A stretch of DNA of 64,000 nt from Lasiosphaeris hirsuta (GCA_030549175.1 JAUKUA010000007.1:3286001-3350000), one strand, 5' to 3'; shown: positions 32,401-43,858, counted from the first letter of the stretch. Notes: generated from the letters alone by a model not told the origin. Numbers and translations are program-made.

Positions 32401-34908
32401 CCCTCCCTTGCAAGCATATGGCAATCCATGTTGTTGAGGAGTCGAGTGTTGCCCAACCTCGCGTGCCTCGCCAACCCCCTTTCTTTGTAAGGATGGCGTT
32501 TCGATCGAGAACGTCCCCCCCAACAGCCAATGGAGCAGAGCTAGCCGCGCTACCCTCCAGAGAATATTCCTCTCGCCCACGAAAGACATGACAAAAACCA
32601 ATGCACCAATGCCAGAGACGGAGGGATATGGGTGCTGCCCCACAACTGCCCGACGGCTGCACCAAGACGAACAGGACCGGACCCTGGGTCTCTGGGGTCT
32701 CTGGGTCCTGCTGAGTCCGTCATCCTGTGCAGGGTTGATGGGGCACTGGGGCTTCCACATCACAGTTGGTGCGCGTCTTGCTACTGTCTGGGCTGCCGGT
32801 GATGTATTCTGACTTGCATTGGTGTGGATGGCCATGGAAGCGACTCAAGAGACACGGGATCTCACAAGTCTCGTCATCAGTGGCGACTCAGGCGATTGCC
32901 GCTGTCCGTATATTGCCCTACACGTTGAGTCTTCCCTTTCTCCCCTCTCCCCGCCAAAATGAGCTGTCAGTGAGGGGGCTACGTCAGCCTCAACCCCACA
33001 CTGCAGCATCATGTTAAAAGTCGGTGAACACCTCAGATGGATATGCCAGACGTGGGAGGCGAATTCGCAGATGCCACATCTGGGGAATTTGGATTTTTCA
33101 TTTTCCAAAGAGTCAATTTCGATAGTCCTAGAACCCCGGGACCGAGAATTTGAATCCCATTGACTCACCGCGAGAGCATCCACTCCAACTCGCTATCGAG
33201 CTGTCAGTGGCGGTGACATATCGCGGTAACTCCGATGCAAGGGACACTACCGATGACACCAGCTCGAACTCATGTAGTTGCGGCTGCCGTTGCGCAAATC
33301 GTGATTGCCAGGAATCCGGCAGTAACTTGGCACCCAATTGGTGAAACGTATCAGCCTCTGGACGCCATTCATGTGCGTGGAGGATTCAGTCTACCCAGAA
33401 CCTATTCCGCACTTGGCATCCCGGGGTTCTATCCGTTTCCTCGCACTGGAACGGCCGACTAAATGGGTCAGGTCAGGAAGATCGGGGTGGGGGCTGGCAT
33501 GAGATATGTTCTGGTGCTATTTTGGCTTCCTTCCCTTTTGTCTTGTTGGTGCAAAAAGGCAAAAAGTGTAGGTTACGAGCCCTTCCTTCCATACCTGACG
33601 TTCCATGTCAGTGCCAGCACATCAATGCACCGGATGCAGTCGCCTCTTTGCGCGGATATGCTTGTGTCACGGCGAGAGTCTCGATGGGGAAACCAGGTCA
33701 GGGCTAGGACTGCTGCGAGACTCCCGCCCTCGTCCCATCACTCGCATGACAAATATGCATGGCATAGTTAGGGAGAGTTCTCTCTGTGACTAAGGCAGCT
33801 AGGGTAAGAAAAAGAAAGGGTGGAAATGGTGCGTCTCGACGAGCATGTACATAGGAACCCAGTGGCCTTTTTCGATAACATTTCCTGGCACCTTTTTTAT
33901 CTTTGTGTGGATGGAAACCAGGGTGTATCCGACCATACTGTTTGCTGGTTTCTACGGAGTATAGAAGTTGCACTGTAGTGGTATCCTGCCGCCCTCCATA
34001 CCTTTAGGTAATAATTATTGCGGAGAGTGATCTTCAAGAGAAATGGTAGATGTGATGGGCATGTCTAGTGTAAAAAAAAGAAAAGTAGTGCAAATGGCAA
34101 CACCCCCTCCCCGGACGGAGCAGAGTGACTAGTACCAACCTTCGACAATTTGAAATAGAGCCATGTCCTGGCTTTGAAGAATCAGAGCCCCCCAAGCATA
34201 ATTGACCCACAGGACAATAACCTTTCTTGCCAAGTAATGGAGGCTGTGAAACCGAAAGCTGGGTTCTTGCTCTCACAACTTGTGAGTAAGGGCGGAACCT
34301 GTTGCTTTGCAAACGTAGCGAGGAAACTGTCAGCTCCTACGCCCTTGACAAGCAGCCACTTTACACAAAAAACAGACCAACACCAGGAGTGAAGTTCAAT
34401 AATCTGGCTATACCAGGGTTTTTGGGATCAACAATGGAGTGAAGTTGCCAAATTGGACCGCAGTCTAGTCCTGTCACCTATTGACCGGATATTAGGAGGT
34501 TTCAATTCTGATGTCAGTATATGCGCAGGGCACGTGCATAGACTCTAGCCAAGCCTCAGGGTGTTCGGGAGCGCGTGACACTCTGGTAGAGATATTGAAG
34601 CCACGAAAAGGGGCTTCTTGGGGGAGAACAGGAATGTCATGTGTTTTCAGAGGCGTATTCTGTAATTTAAAGGCATTGTCGTATTTGAAAAGTCATGTTG
34701 AGCATTGAGGGGGATATCAGGAAGCATGTGAAGGGGTTAACTTTTCCCTCGACAGACTCGACCCCAATTCTTATCTTATCGCAGGGATGCGGGGCCAAAA
34801 ATAATACATCATTTCAATTCCTCAACCCCTCCACACACATTTCCCATACCGTGACGGCCAACTGCGTGTTGGCGTGTTAGCGTGTTCGCGCATCGCATCT
34901 TGGCCAGG
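29411..34908. promoter_or_regulatory. 5.5-kb divergent intergenic region between Puf and RPC2
   Basis: No open frame on either strand shows recognisable protein composition; the longest (32031-32591 plus, 32212-32835 minus) overlap each other and lack family features. The region holds the Puf leader (UGU-rich repeat), a CAG-rich patch at 30150-30180, a run of 16 T at 30307-30322, and the RPC2 promoter just before 34909. No tRNA or 5S-like gene was recognised. It could hide a long noncoding RNA or unannotated 5' UTR exons. Confidence 0.35.
29456..29496 (-). repeat. ACA/ACACACA repeat in the Puf leader (UGU-rich on the transcript)
   Basis: Plus strand reads CAACAACAACAACAACACAC with further copies. 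In the Puf mRNA sense this is GTGTGTTGTT repeated, beginning about 46 nt upstream of the start codon. Confidence 0.85.
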
Positions 34909-37900
34909 ATGGCAATGATTGACGACGGCTTTGAGGCCCTCTTGGAACCCTTCTACAACGGCAAGAAACTCACCGACCCCATCTCGACGACGGAAGACAA
35001 GTACCAGCTCTTGCCAGCGTTCTTGAAGGTCAAGGGTAAGCAGGCAGCTGGCACCAGCGATGCGCCCCGTGGGAGTCACACTCGAAGAATGAAGCACCTC
35101 TAACATGTTTGTGTTGGCCAGGTCTCGTGAAGCAGCACATCGACTCCTTCAACTTCTTTGTCAATCAAGATATCAAGGACATTGTCAAGTCCAATCGCTT
35201 CATCAAGAGTGACCAGGAGGAGAAGTTCTGGCTCGAGTTTACCGACATCCGTGTCGGCACCCCAACCCGAAATGACTTCAACGATTACAAGGCACGAAAT
35301 GAGGTCACGCCCATGGAGTGTCGCCTCCGCGACATGTCATATGCAGCTTCTGTTGTCGTCGATGTTACGTACTCTCGCGACCGTAAGAAGATTATTCGCA
35401 AGGATGTGCCACTGTGCCGCATCCCCATCATGCTCAAAAGCGCGAAGTGCTACCTCGGTGGCGCTAACAACAACGACATGGAGATTATGAACGAGTGTCC
35501 CCTCGACCCCGGAGGCTACTTTATCATCAACGGCACCGAAAAGGTGATCCTTATCCAGGAACAGCTTAGCAAGAATCGTGTTATCGTCGAGGCGGATGAG
35601 AAAACAGGAGGCGTGTCGGCATCCGTCACCAGTTCTACACACGAGAGAAAGTCAAAGACCTACGTGGTACTCAAGAAGGACCGTATATCCCTCCAGCACA
35701 ACGTACTTGTCGAAGGCATCCCAATTGTCGTCGTGCTCAAGGCCCTGGGCGGCCTGTCCGACCACGAGATCATGGAAATGGTAGCTGGTGGAGACGCCAG
35801 ATATCAGGACGAGTTCCTCATCAACTTTGACGAAGCTACAAAGGCCGGCGTCTACACTCAGCAGCAAGCCCTCGAGTATGTCGGTGTGAGGGTCAAGATG
35901 GGCGGTCCTAAAAATGGACGGTTTAGTAACGCGCCACGGCGAAGTCCGGCTGAGGAAGGACTGGACGCTCTTGCTAACCTAATTGTTGCCCACGTCATTA
36001 TTGAGGGCCTCGACTGCTACCCTAAGGCCATCTACATTGCCATGATGGTTCGCCGCGTGTTGATGGCTTCTCAAAATCCCAAGTTGGTTGATGACCGCGA
36101 TTTTGTTGGCAACAAGAGACTAGAGTTGGCCGGGCAGCTCATGTCTTTGCTATTTGAAGATCTCTTCAAGGGATTTGTTGGCAGTCTTAAGATGAACATG
36201 GAGAACTTCTTCAAGAAGCCCAATCGTACCTCTGCATACGATCCGATCGGCCCCATCAGTGGCCAAGGCGCCTTCATTACCCAAGGCGTTAATCGTGCTA
36301 TTCAGAGCGGGAACTGGACCCTACGGCGTTTCGGTATGAACAAGGCTGGTGTTACTCATGTCTTGAGTCGGCTGAGCTATATCGCTGCTCTCGGTATGAT
36401 GACACGTATCAGCAGCCAGTTTGAAAAGACGAGAAAAGTTAGTGGCCCGAGAGCCCTCCAGCCTTCACAGTGGGGTATGCTCTGTCCCTCAGATACCCCC
36501 GAAGGAGAGGCTTGCGGTCTCGTCAAGAATTTGGCGCTCATGACACACATCACGACAAATGTTGAGGAGGGCCCCATCAAGAAATGGATCTTCAGCGTTG
36601 ACCCAGGCGTCGAGCCAATCCGAAACTTCACGGGAACCGAAATGCACAGACCGGGTTCCTACATCATTCACATCAACGGCACGCCGTTCGCCCTGACCCG
36701 GACTCCCAAGCGGTTCGCTGCTAGGTTTAGGACCATGCGCCGTCGTGGCTGGATGTCTCCTTTTATCAGCATCAATCTCAACAATCACTTTTCTGCAGTT
36801 CATATCGCGACAGATGAGGGTCGCATTTGCCGCCCGTACATCATCGTTAAGAACGGGAAGTCAAAACTAAAGGCGGAACACTTGAAGCTTCTTCAACTTG
36901 GCAAAGCCAACTTCGACGACTTTCTTACGCACGGCATTGTGGAATATCTCGACGTCAACGAGGAACAGGATGCCTTGGTGGCTCTCTATGAGTCGGACAT
37001 CACGCTGACCACTACTCATGTCGAGATTGAGCCTTTTACCATCCTCGGAGCCGTTGCGGGCCTCATTCCGTTCCCTCACCACAACCAATCGCCTCGCAAT
37101 ACATACCAATGTGCCATGGGAAAGCAAGCCATCGGTGCCATTGCGTATAATCAGTTTAACCGGATCGACACTCTCCTCTATACCCTCGTCTACCCCCAGC
37201 GGCCCATGGTCATTACCAAAACGATCGAACTCATACATTATGACAAGCTTCCAGCTGGACAGAATGCCACGGTGGTTGTCATGTCATACTCAGGCTACGA
37301 TATTGAGGACGCCCTTGTCCTGAACAAGGCATCTTGCGATAGAGGGTTTGGGCGTTGTCAAGTTTTCCGAAAGTATACCGCCGAGCTGCAAAAATACCCC
37401 AATGGTCGTAGAGATAGGCTGGGAGGCATCGAGAAGGACGAACGAGGCAATACGATTTCCAAACATGCTGCCCTCGACCAGGACGGCCTGGCGATCGTAG
37501 GCTACCAGATCCATGCCGGAGAGACCATGATAAAGAAAGAGTCACCGCTAGATCAGAGCACCACAGGGATAGGTACCGACAGGGGGCCTGATGAATTCCG
37601 GGACTCTTCGATCAATTATCGGATTCCTGACCCGGCGTATATCGACAAGGTCATGATCTCACACACTGAACGAGATCATGCTCTCATCAAGGTCCAAACC
37701 CGTCAAACCCGTCGGCCGGAACTTGGTGACAAGTTCTCGTCCCGCCACGGACAGAAGGGCGTAGTGGGCATTATCGTCGAGCATGAAGACCTGCCATTTT
37801 CAGATTCAGGTTTGGTGCCCGACATTATCATGAACCCCCACGGTTTCCCTTCACGCATGACGGTCGGCAAATTGTTTGAGTGTCTAACAGGCAAGGCGTC

Positions 37901-38462
37901 GGTGGTCGACGGCCGCAAAGACTACGGCTTCGGTGATGCTTTCCGCTCACACCCGGTCCAGGCCATGGGGGAGGCACTTGTCAACCACGGCTTCTCGTGG
38001 GAGGGCAAGGACTACTTTACGTCGGGCATCACGGGCGAGCCGCAAGAGGCTTACATCTTCAACGGCCCGATCTTCTACCAGCGCCTCAAGCACATGGTGC
38101 AAGACAAGATGCACTCGCGCTCCCGTGGTCCCCGTGCCATCCTCACGCGCCAGCCGACCGAGGGTCGGTCCAAGGACGGTGGTCTTCGTCTCGGTGAAAT
38201 GGAGCGCGATTGTCTTATCGCCTACGGCGCCTCACAGCTGCTACTCGAGCGACTTATGATTAGCTCGGACGGCACACAGGTTGATATCTGCCAGTCGTGC
38301 GGTCTGTTTGGATACAAGGGATATTGCCAGACGTGCCAGAGCACGAGCCAGGTAACGCAGATGACGATGCCGTATGCAGCCAAGCTGCTCGTACAAGAGC
38401 TCATCAGCATGAATGTGGGCGTGCGGCTGCAGATGGAGGATGAGTTCCCGCATCCTAAGTAG
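34909..38462 (+). CDS. rpc2: DNA-directed RNA polymerase III subunit RPC2 (second largest)
   Basis: Second-largest catalytic subunit of Pol III, which makes tRNA and 5S rRNA in the nucleus. Exon 1 is 34909-35035 and exon 2 is 35122-38462 (intron GTAAGC...CCAG, 86 nt), giving 1155 aa, the expected size. The N-terminus after the splice, GLVKQHIDSFNFFVNQDIK, marks the Pol III paralogue rather than RPB2 or RPA2. Other landmarks are GYFIINGTEKVILIQEQLS (protrusion/lobe), WGMLCPSDTPEGEACGLVKN (hybrid binding), the GDKFSSRHGQKG active-site loop followed by PHGFPSRMTVGKLFE, and a C-terminal zinc motif with CQSCGLFGYKGYCQTC. The coding sequence is less GC-rich than neighbours, consistent with a housekeeping gene. 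It converges with RAD57 across 707 bp. Confidence 0.97.
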
Positions 38463-39169
38463 AAGCTGAATCGGTGGGATCTGGTTTTGCGGTTGCGGAA
38501 TAGGTCTTTGTGATAATAGCGGCATTATGGAGCGCGGCTTGTGTACTATATTGTTGGTAGGGCTGCACTGGACTTGGAAAAAGAGGTAGAGGCCAAAAGA
38601 TATGACTATATACCCCCATTATAGGCAGTTGAAGCATCGTTTTTGTAGTATTTGTGCTTCCACTGACCCCCTTTTTAAGACACTTTATATGCCTTTTTAG
38701 GCCCTTGGTACGACTTTTCTGGATATTAAACATTTGCGTTTTTTTGTGCTGGATATGGCCTCTGTATGTGCTGCAATGGTCTCTTTGTGTTCCCGGTATG
38801 CAATTTTAGATACTGGGCATGCCTTTTGGATACCTGAAGTGCGTTTTCAAGGACTCGACATGCCTTTCTGAATAGGTGGGGTAATACTCACATTTGTCGG
38901 CCAGATTGTGCAATACCCATAATAACTAGGATAGCCACGGACATGGATGAGGGAAAGCATTCTCTGTGACACATTCATCTAGTTGCGGGGACTTAGTCGT
39001 TGAAAAAGCGAGCAAGTTGTGTAGACAGTCAAGATTCCCTAGACCTCAGATGTATGCAATGGTATCTCTCCATCTGGCTTCGCGTGTCAGCCATAATTCC
39101 AGACCAAAATAATTCACCTCCCTACTCCTCCTCATCCATATCCATAAAGACAACCCTACTCCCAACTCG
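38463..39169. other. Convergent 3' intergenic region RPC2/RAD57
   Basis: Contains the 3' UTRs of both genes and an AT-rich array of degenerate short repeats (listed separately). No gene. Confidence 0.5.
38668..38876. repeat. Degenerate ~20-30 bp repeat array
   Basis: About six to eight units share the pattern (A/G)TGC(C/G)TTTT followed after a few bases by GGATA or a close variant. Clear copies begin near 38689, 38731, 38799, 38819, 38839 and 38859. The last three are spaced 20-21 bp apart. Confidence 0.55.
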
Positions 39170-40717
39170 TCACCCCGCCTCCCTCTCCCTCTTCACCGCC
39201 CTCACCCCGCCCATGGTAACCTCGAACTCAACCGCGCCCCCGGTCACGCTCTCCGTCAGTCCATCCAGCCCCGGCCCTGACGCCGCCGCATGCGGCGCAA
39301 ACACAACCTTCATCCACCGCTGCCAGCTCTGCAGCGCTGCCACCTGCTCCTCCTCGTCGTCCCGGCCCTGGTAGTTGTCCGGGTCGTCGTCGTCCAGCGC
39401 CCAGCGGCCGCCTGTCCGCCGCGTGTAGACGGCGCGCTTGAAGAGGGCGATGCGCGCGGCGATCTGGGTCGACCAGACGAGGCCGAGCGAGGGCGTCTTG
39501 AGGGCGTAGTCAGCGAAGGGGTCGTCGCCCCAGCCGGTGAACCAGCGCTGTTGGTGGTCGAGGAGGAGGGCCGGGGCCGGGTCCGGGCTGCTGTTGTAGG
39601 GGTGGTGGTAGGGGGTGGCGGGTGGGGCGGAGGGGGCCGGGGGTGGCGGCATGGTGGATTGAGGGGGGAGGGAGGAGGGCAGGTTGCTGATCTCGGCGAT
39701 GGGCCGGCTGCGCGTGGCGAGCGGGCTTTCTTGGGTGCTGCGGCCGAGGGCGTGGTGGTGGTGGTGGTGTCGCGAGGCGGTGGAGGAGCTGGGGATGACG
39801 GGCGTTTTAGGCCCGAAACCGCTGCTGCTTCCGGGCCCGACGGCGGTGCTGCCGAAGCGGTCGGCGACTTGGTTGGCTACTACTACGGCTAGGTTGTACT
39901 TGCACGCGAGGTGGTGGAGGTGCATGCCCAGCCGCACCAGCTCGGTGCTGCGCGCGCCCATGTTGGACGCCTGGCCGGCAGAGCGCTCGAACTCGGCGCG
40001 GAAGTTGGTGGCGACGCTGTCCAGCACGAGCAGGCCGATGTTGCGACGCTCAATGGCGACGGGCACCTGGTAGGTGAGGATGTGATCCTGGCTCTCGAGA
40101 TCGGCCGTCTCGGTGCTGATGATGTTGTCAAGAGAGGGCCTGTCGGCGGGATCCATGTTATTCAGGGTGGGGTGGGCGGCCATGATCTGGTAGAGACGGC
40201 GTGTTGACATGGGGGCCTCGGTGCTAATGTACATGGCCGGGCGACCGAGGCCGTGGGGAGGTGGTAGTTGCACGGCTAGGAGCAGAGTGAGCAGGAACTG
40301 GGACTTCCCAGCGCCAGACTCACCCGTGATCTCGGTGACATAGCCGGCCGGGACGCCGCCGGCGAGGGCGCGGTCGAGATCCGGGTCCAAGGTGCTAATA
40401 GTTTGCCATAGCGCGTCGAGTGATGCTGCTGTATGTTTTAGGGTGCTGGCGATAGATGTTGCCGGTTGCTGTTGTTGCTGGCCATGCTGCTGTCCCGGCT
40501 TCAGCGGAGACACGCTAAGGTCAGCATGCAGGGCTTCGATGATGGCGTTGCAGAGGCGCTTGATGTTGAGCAGCGGTAGGTGCGTCCGCTTCCCAATGTC
40601 GGCCGCGTCAAGCGTCACCAGATCGCTGGTGCTAAGCCCATGCTTCTCAAGAGTCGGAATCAGGCTCGCATACTCGCCGACTGGGAAGTGCGGCAGAACG
40701 CTCAGGAGATCGGTCAT
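39170..40717 (-). CDS. rad57: RecA/Rad51-family recombination protein RAD57
   Basis: Rad51 paralogue that with Rad55 stabilises the Rad51 filament in homologous recombination. Single exon of 515 codons, ATG at 40717. The N-terminal ~60 residues form a helical domain (DLVTLDAADIGKRTHLPLL). The RecA core has Walker A GESGAGKS (132-139), the following LLTLLLAVQLP strand, and Walker B LLVLDSV (229-235). ANQVADRF (281-288) and PSLGLVWSTQIAARIALFKR (409-428) bracket an insertion of about 115 residues in the L2-side region. The insert is Ser/Pro-rich and contains a natural run of six histidines (317-322). Such inserts are common in filamentous-fungal Rad57. The C-terminal segment (VEFEVTMGGVRAVKRE) completes the fold. 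The antisense frames here are shadows. Confidence 0.93.
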   Translation of the reverse strand: MTDLLSVLPHFPVGEYASLIPTLEKHGLSTSDLVTLDAADIGKRTHLPLLNIKRLCNAIIEALHADLSVSPLKPGQQHGQQQQQPATSIASTLKHTAASLDALWQTISTLDPDLDRALAGGVPAGYVTEITGESGAGKSQFLLTLLLAVQLPPPHGLGRPAMYISTEAPMSTRRLYQIMAAHPTLNNMDPADRPSLDNIISTETADLESQDHILTYQVPVAIERRNIGLLVLDSVATNFRAEFERSAGQASNMGARSTELVRLGMHLHHLACKYNLAVVVANQVADRFGSTAVGPGSSSGFGPKTPVIPSSSTASRHHHHHHALGRSTQESPLATRSRPIAEISNLPSSLPPQSTMPPPPAPSAPPATPYHHPYNSSPDPAPALLLDHQQRWFTGWGDDPFADYALKTPSLGLVWSTQIAARIALFKRAVYTRRTGGRWALDDDDPDNYQGRDDEEEQVAALQSWQRWMKVVFAPHAAASGPGLDGLTESVTGGAVEFEVTMGGVRAVKREREAG

Positions 40718-41632
40718 GGAGTCGCATTTGGTGGTTTGTGTTGACCCATTCGGGGCGTTTCTGGTATCGGTATCGACACTAAATTACCCAGTATCTGTAA
40801 TTGCTGACCGGGTGGCCCATGCGGCGTCCCTTGTCAATGTGGGGTAAGACGGACTTTAACTATTACAGCTAGCCCACATGTATACAAGTACTTCTTGGAA
40901 TGCCCCACTCTCCGAAGGTCTCCTCTTCGCGGTCTTCTTGCCAGCTGGTCAGGGTGTGGATCAGGGCCTAAACAGCACTTGCTCCCAGGATGTGCATCTG
41001 CGCATAGTTTAATTCAACACCAAAACCATTCGCTCGCAACCAAGCTAGCGATGGACCATGCATCGATCATGCACATTTTCCCTTCTTTCCCATCCACACA
41101 ATGGCATTCTCTCAGGATGGAAAGTCTCTCCCGATTCGTCTTTTGAAATGCCTGCCTGTCGCAAAACCTCAGCGGCAGTTGCCGTCCCCAAGCACAAGCA
41201 ATCCAAGCTGACTGCGGATCGCAATGAATTCCGATTCGAGTGTCTATCATGATCTGGCCCATGCATCCCGGCCAAGTGGCGAGGATGCTTGTTCCGCCAA
41301 TGGTCCGGGCAGACCGGACTCTCTTGCGCGGTTGACATGGCTCAGCCGCAGCACGCTGCAAGCCACCGCCGCTTTCTTTCCTCTGAATTGGCCAGGCCAG
41401 CCCTCCAAGCCTCCATCGTCTTTGTGACTTCGATCGCTGCCGCCAAATTCTGGCAACCGCGCGGTGGGCAAGCCGCCCTCCTGTCCCGTCCCCTTGTCGT
41501 CTTTCCCACGTTATATGTGCGACTGTCGAGCTTTGTTGGAACCAGGCTCAACCTCGTCCCTGCCCTACCTACTCGCTGCAGCCTATACTGTCGCCATCCA
41601 GCCCTCGCCGGTTTGTCGAGGACCAAGGAATC
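40718..41632. promoter_or_regulatory. Divergent intergenic region RAD57 / cell-surface protein
   Basis: 915 bp with no coding frame of note. The CT-rich stretch at 41380-41500 on plus precedes the cell-surface gene. Confidence 0.4.
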
Positions 41633-43029
41633 ATGGGGCGGTCGGCGCTCTTCAGTGCGGTCCTCTTTGGCGTGGCCGTTGATGCCTTGGCCTACCTCGG
41701 ACCAAGAGCAACCGACGCAGTTTTGATTCCCCAAGATGCCCAGAGTCCAAGACCTACCATCCCTCCAGCATTGCATCAATATCTCAGACGCCAGAGCTCT
41801 AATGAACAGACATTTCTCGTAGCACCTGACAACACCTGCGGTTATGTGAGCGCTCAAAAAGGTCCGTGGTGTTGGAGCTAAGTGTAGAGGCCAGACGGAA
41901 AACATATTTGCTGACTAGCACATGTAGCCGCTGCCTATACATGTGTCGAAACATCAGCTTATTGCGTCTTTGTCACGGCTTCCGGTGGAGGAGGCACTGG
42001 CGTTGCTGGCTGCTGCGGCAAAGATGTTTGCGGTTTCCAAATAGACTGTTTGGACTATGCGCAAATATCCACCTCTAGTCTCTGCGGCGCGCAGTGCATG
42101 TCAGATACCTTCACTGCGAAATGGTAAGCAAATGTTTATCTCTCGACGTCGCACCCGGGCATCTAACTTGGTACAGCACCGAATCGTCAATGCGATACTG
42201 CAACACAATTGAGTTTCCTGGAGGCATAACAGACTATTGGTGTAATTCACTTATTCAATCGACGGCCCAGCTCGCTGATACAACATACTTGGGCCAAAAG
42301 GGGCGAACTTTCTCCTCGGCCGTCTTCACACTCACCACAACCAGGCCGTCACGTACTCGCTCTACTGACACAGAAAGCACAACTCTCCCTCCTCTCTCTA
42401 CCACTACTCCTGACCCTGTGCCGAGTTCCTCTACCCCCGTGGGAGCCATCGTAGGTGGCGTCGTCGGCGGTATCGCCGTGCTCGGTCTCATCTGCCTGGG
42501 CATCTTCTATATTATCAGACACAAAAAGTCCAAGGCACCGCCTGCCCCTCCCGCGCCCGCGCCCGGTCCAGAACCAGAAACCACCCAGCACAACCTCCCA
42601 CCCCCAACACAGCCGGGAGTGCCCCACGAAGCCGGTTCTTACGACACATCAACCCTCAAGCCCGGCCACCAATCCACCATCTCCTCCTACTCCATCGCCC
42701 CGTCCATGCCCAGCCCGCAGCAGCAATACCACAGCCCGCAGGGGCAGGGTGGGTACGGCTACGGGGGCCACGAGTCCGTCAGTCCTATGCCGAGCTACAA
42801 CTACCCCCAGCAGCCGTACCACCAGCACCACGTGTCCATGCAGAGCGTCGGCGGGCAGAGTTTTGGGCCCGGGGGCACATCGCCGCCGCCCCAGCATGGG
42901 ATGGCGCCGTACGGTCAGCCGGGCACGGCGCTACGCGGCGTGCACGAAGCGGGTGGAGAGGAATACGTCCCGGGGAGGCCGATGGAATTGGATGGGGGAC
43001 AAGTCAGGCCAACGCATGAGTTGGCTTGA
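41633..43029 (+). CDS. Single-pass cell-surface protein with Cys-rich ectodomain
   Basis: Three exons: 41633-41861, 41928-42123 and 42177-43029, giving 425 aa. The signal peptide is MGRSALFSAVLFGVAVDALA. The ectodomain has spaced cysteines (TCGYV; CVETSAYCVF; GCCGKDVCGF; CLDY; CGAQCM; YCNTI; YWC), about 13 in total, then a Ser/Thr-rich, probably O-mannosylated stalk (residues 193-228). A Gly-rich transmembrane helix (about 230-254, starting VGAIVGGVVGGIAVLGLI) is followed by the stop-transfer RHKK. The cytoplasmic tail of about 165 residues is rich in Pro, Gln, Tyr and Gly. This is the layout of fungal wall-sensor-like proteins, but the Cys pattern is not clearly a WSC domain. The first intron uses an uncommon donor, GTCCGT; reading through it reaches a stop within eight codons, so splicing there is required. 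Confidence 0.85.
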
Positions 43030-43341
43030 CGGGGTATTTTGTATATATAGGGATTTAGGATAGGGCATTGGTGGAGTTTACGGTCGTTTGCTCATTTTCT
43101 TGGTTCTTGGTATTGTCCTGGTGTGAGGAGAGAGAAAAGGACCCGTGAGTTCACGAGCAGCTGGAACTTGGATAAGGATCTATACTAGAGGACATCTTCA
43201 CATTCGCTTTTGTTAACGCATGAATAATATATAAAACATAATAACAATTACACAGATTTGGTGCGAGTCCACCCATTTCCATGACCCACAACCCCCTTGG
43301 CCCTGCTCATAGCGTCAGAATGGAGCCCTCAACTCTATTGA
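43030..43341. other. Intergenic, no gene seen
   Basis: Short AT-richer spacer between the cell-surface gene and the tRNA-like sequence; presumably 3' UTR. Confidence 0.5.
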
Positions 43342-43430
43342 GCCGGTTTAGCTCAGTTGGGAGCGCGTCAAACTGAAGTAACACTTCATCATATATCTGA
43401 AGGTCATGTGTTCGATCTACATAAACTGCA
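43342..43430 (+). pseudogene. Decayed tRNA-Phe (GAA) with a 16-nt intron
   Basis: Clear tRNA-Phe ancestry: TTTAGCTCAGTTGGGA D-arm, anticodon loop CTGAAG with GAA, intron 43379-43394 at the canonical 37/38 position, then ATCTGAAGGTC and a T-arm ATGTGTTCGATC. However, four stem positions are mismatched by my count: 3:70 (C.T) and 5:68 (G.A) in the acceptor, 12:23 (T.C) in the D stem and 30:40 (A.C) in the anticodon stem. C61 of the B box is also T. Intact tRNA-Phe genes keep these pairs, so this copy is probably non-functional. Confidence 0.75.
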
Positions 43431-43761
43431 AGCTGATATATTTTTGCCCTCACCACGTGTATTTCGTGGTGCACAATGGTTTTTTTTGTGTGGCAGTGGC
43501 GGGTGAGGGTTGTGTATGAGCGGTGTAATTTTGCCTGCCTGTGTGGATTTTATGGTAGGTCGAAACGAAACATTACCTCGCTAGCTGACCAGTGAGGGTG
43601 GTGTGTATTTCAGACTGAATTGACAGCAAAATAATTGTACATGTATATCTGCTCAGACACAATGTTACCTACCGCTCGGGTTCACCAAAGGACATGGTCA
43701 GTCAACCCCTGGGAAACAGGGGCAAAAAGTAATCTCAACAACTGAGGTTGATGAATGAGTG
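43431..43761. other. AT-rich spacer between the two tRNA sequences
   Basis: About 330 bp with T-runs and no gene recognised. Confidence 0.5.
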
Positions 43762-43858
43762 AGCCCACTCCCAGAGTCGAACTGAGGACCTCATCATGTA
43801 TCAGTAGATATGCCAGAAGGTATACTAGTGATGCGCTCTACCACTGAGCTAAGCGGGC
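43762..43858 (-). tRNA. tRNA-Thr (AGT), with 25-nt intron
   Basis: Minus-strand cloverleaf beginning GCCCGCTTAGCTCAGTGGTA. The acceptor stem GCCCGCT pairs with AGTGGGC (one G-T wobble), the D stem is GCTC/GAGC, and the anticodon stem CATCA pairs with TGATG. The loop CTAGTA places AGT at 34-36, and the intron at 43798-43822 sits one base 3' of the anticodon. The T arm is CTCAG TTCGACT CTGGG. All stems pair, so it looks functional. The 3' discriminator is T at 43762. Confidence 0.92.

Noticed and set aside
32031..32835. 186- and 207-codon overlapping frames on both strands
   Set aside because: They overlap each other in opposite directions, have no splice partners, and show no domain or codon bias that favours one.
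35122..38462. Assignment to RNA polymerase II RPB2
   Set aside because: The N-terminal GLVKQHIDSFNFFVNQDI segment and overall length fit the Pol III subunit, not RPB2.
39290..39892. 200-codon plus-strand frame rich in Gly/Val
   Set aside because: Antisense shadow of the RAD57 insert region.
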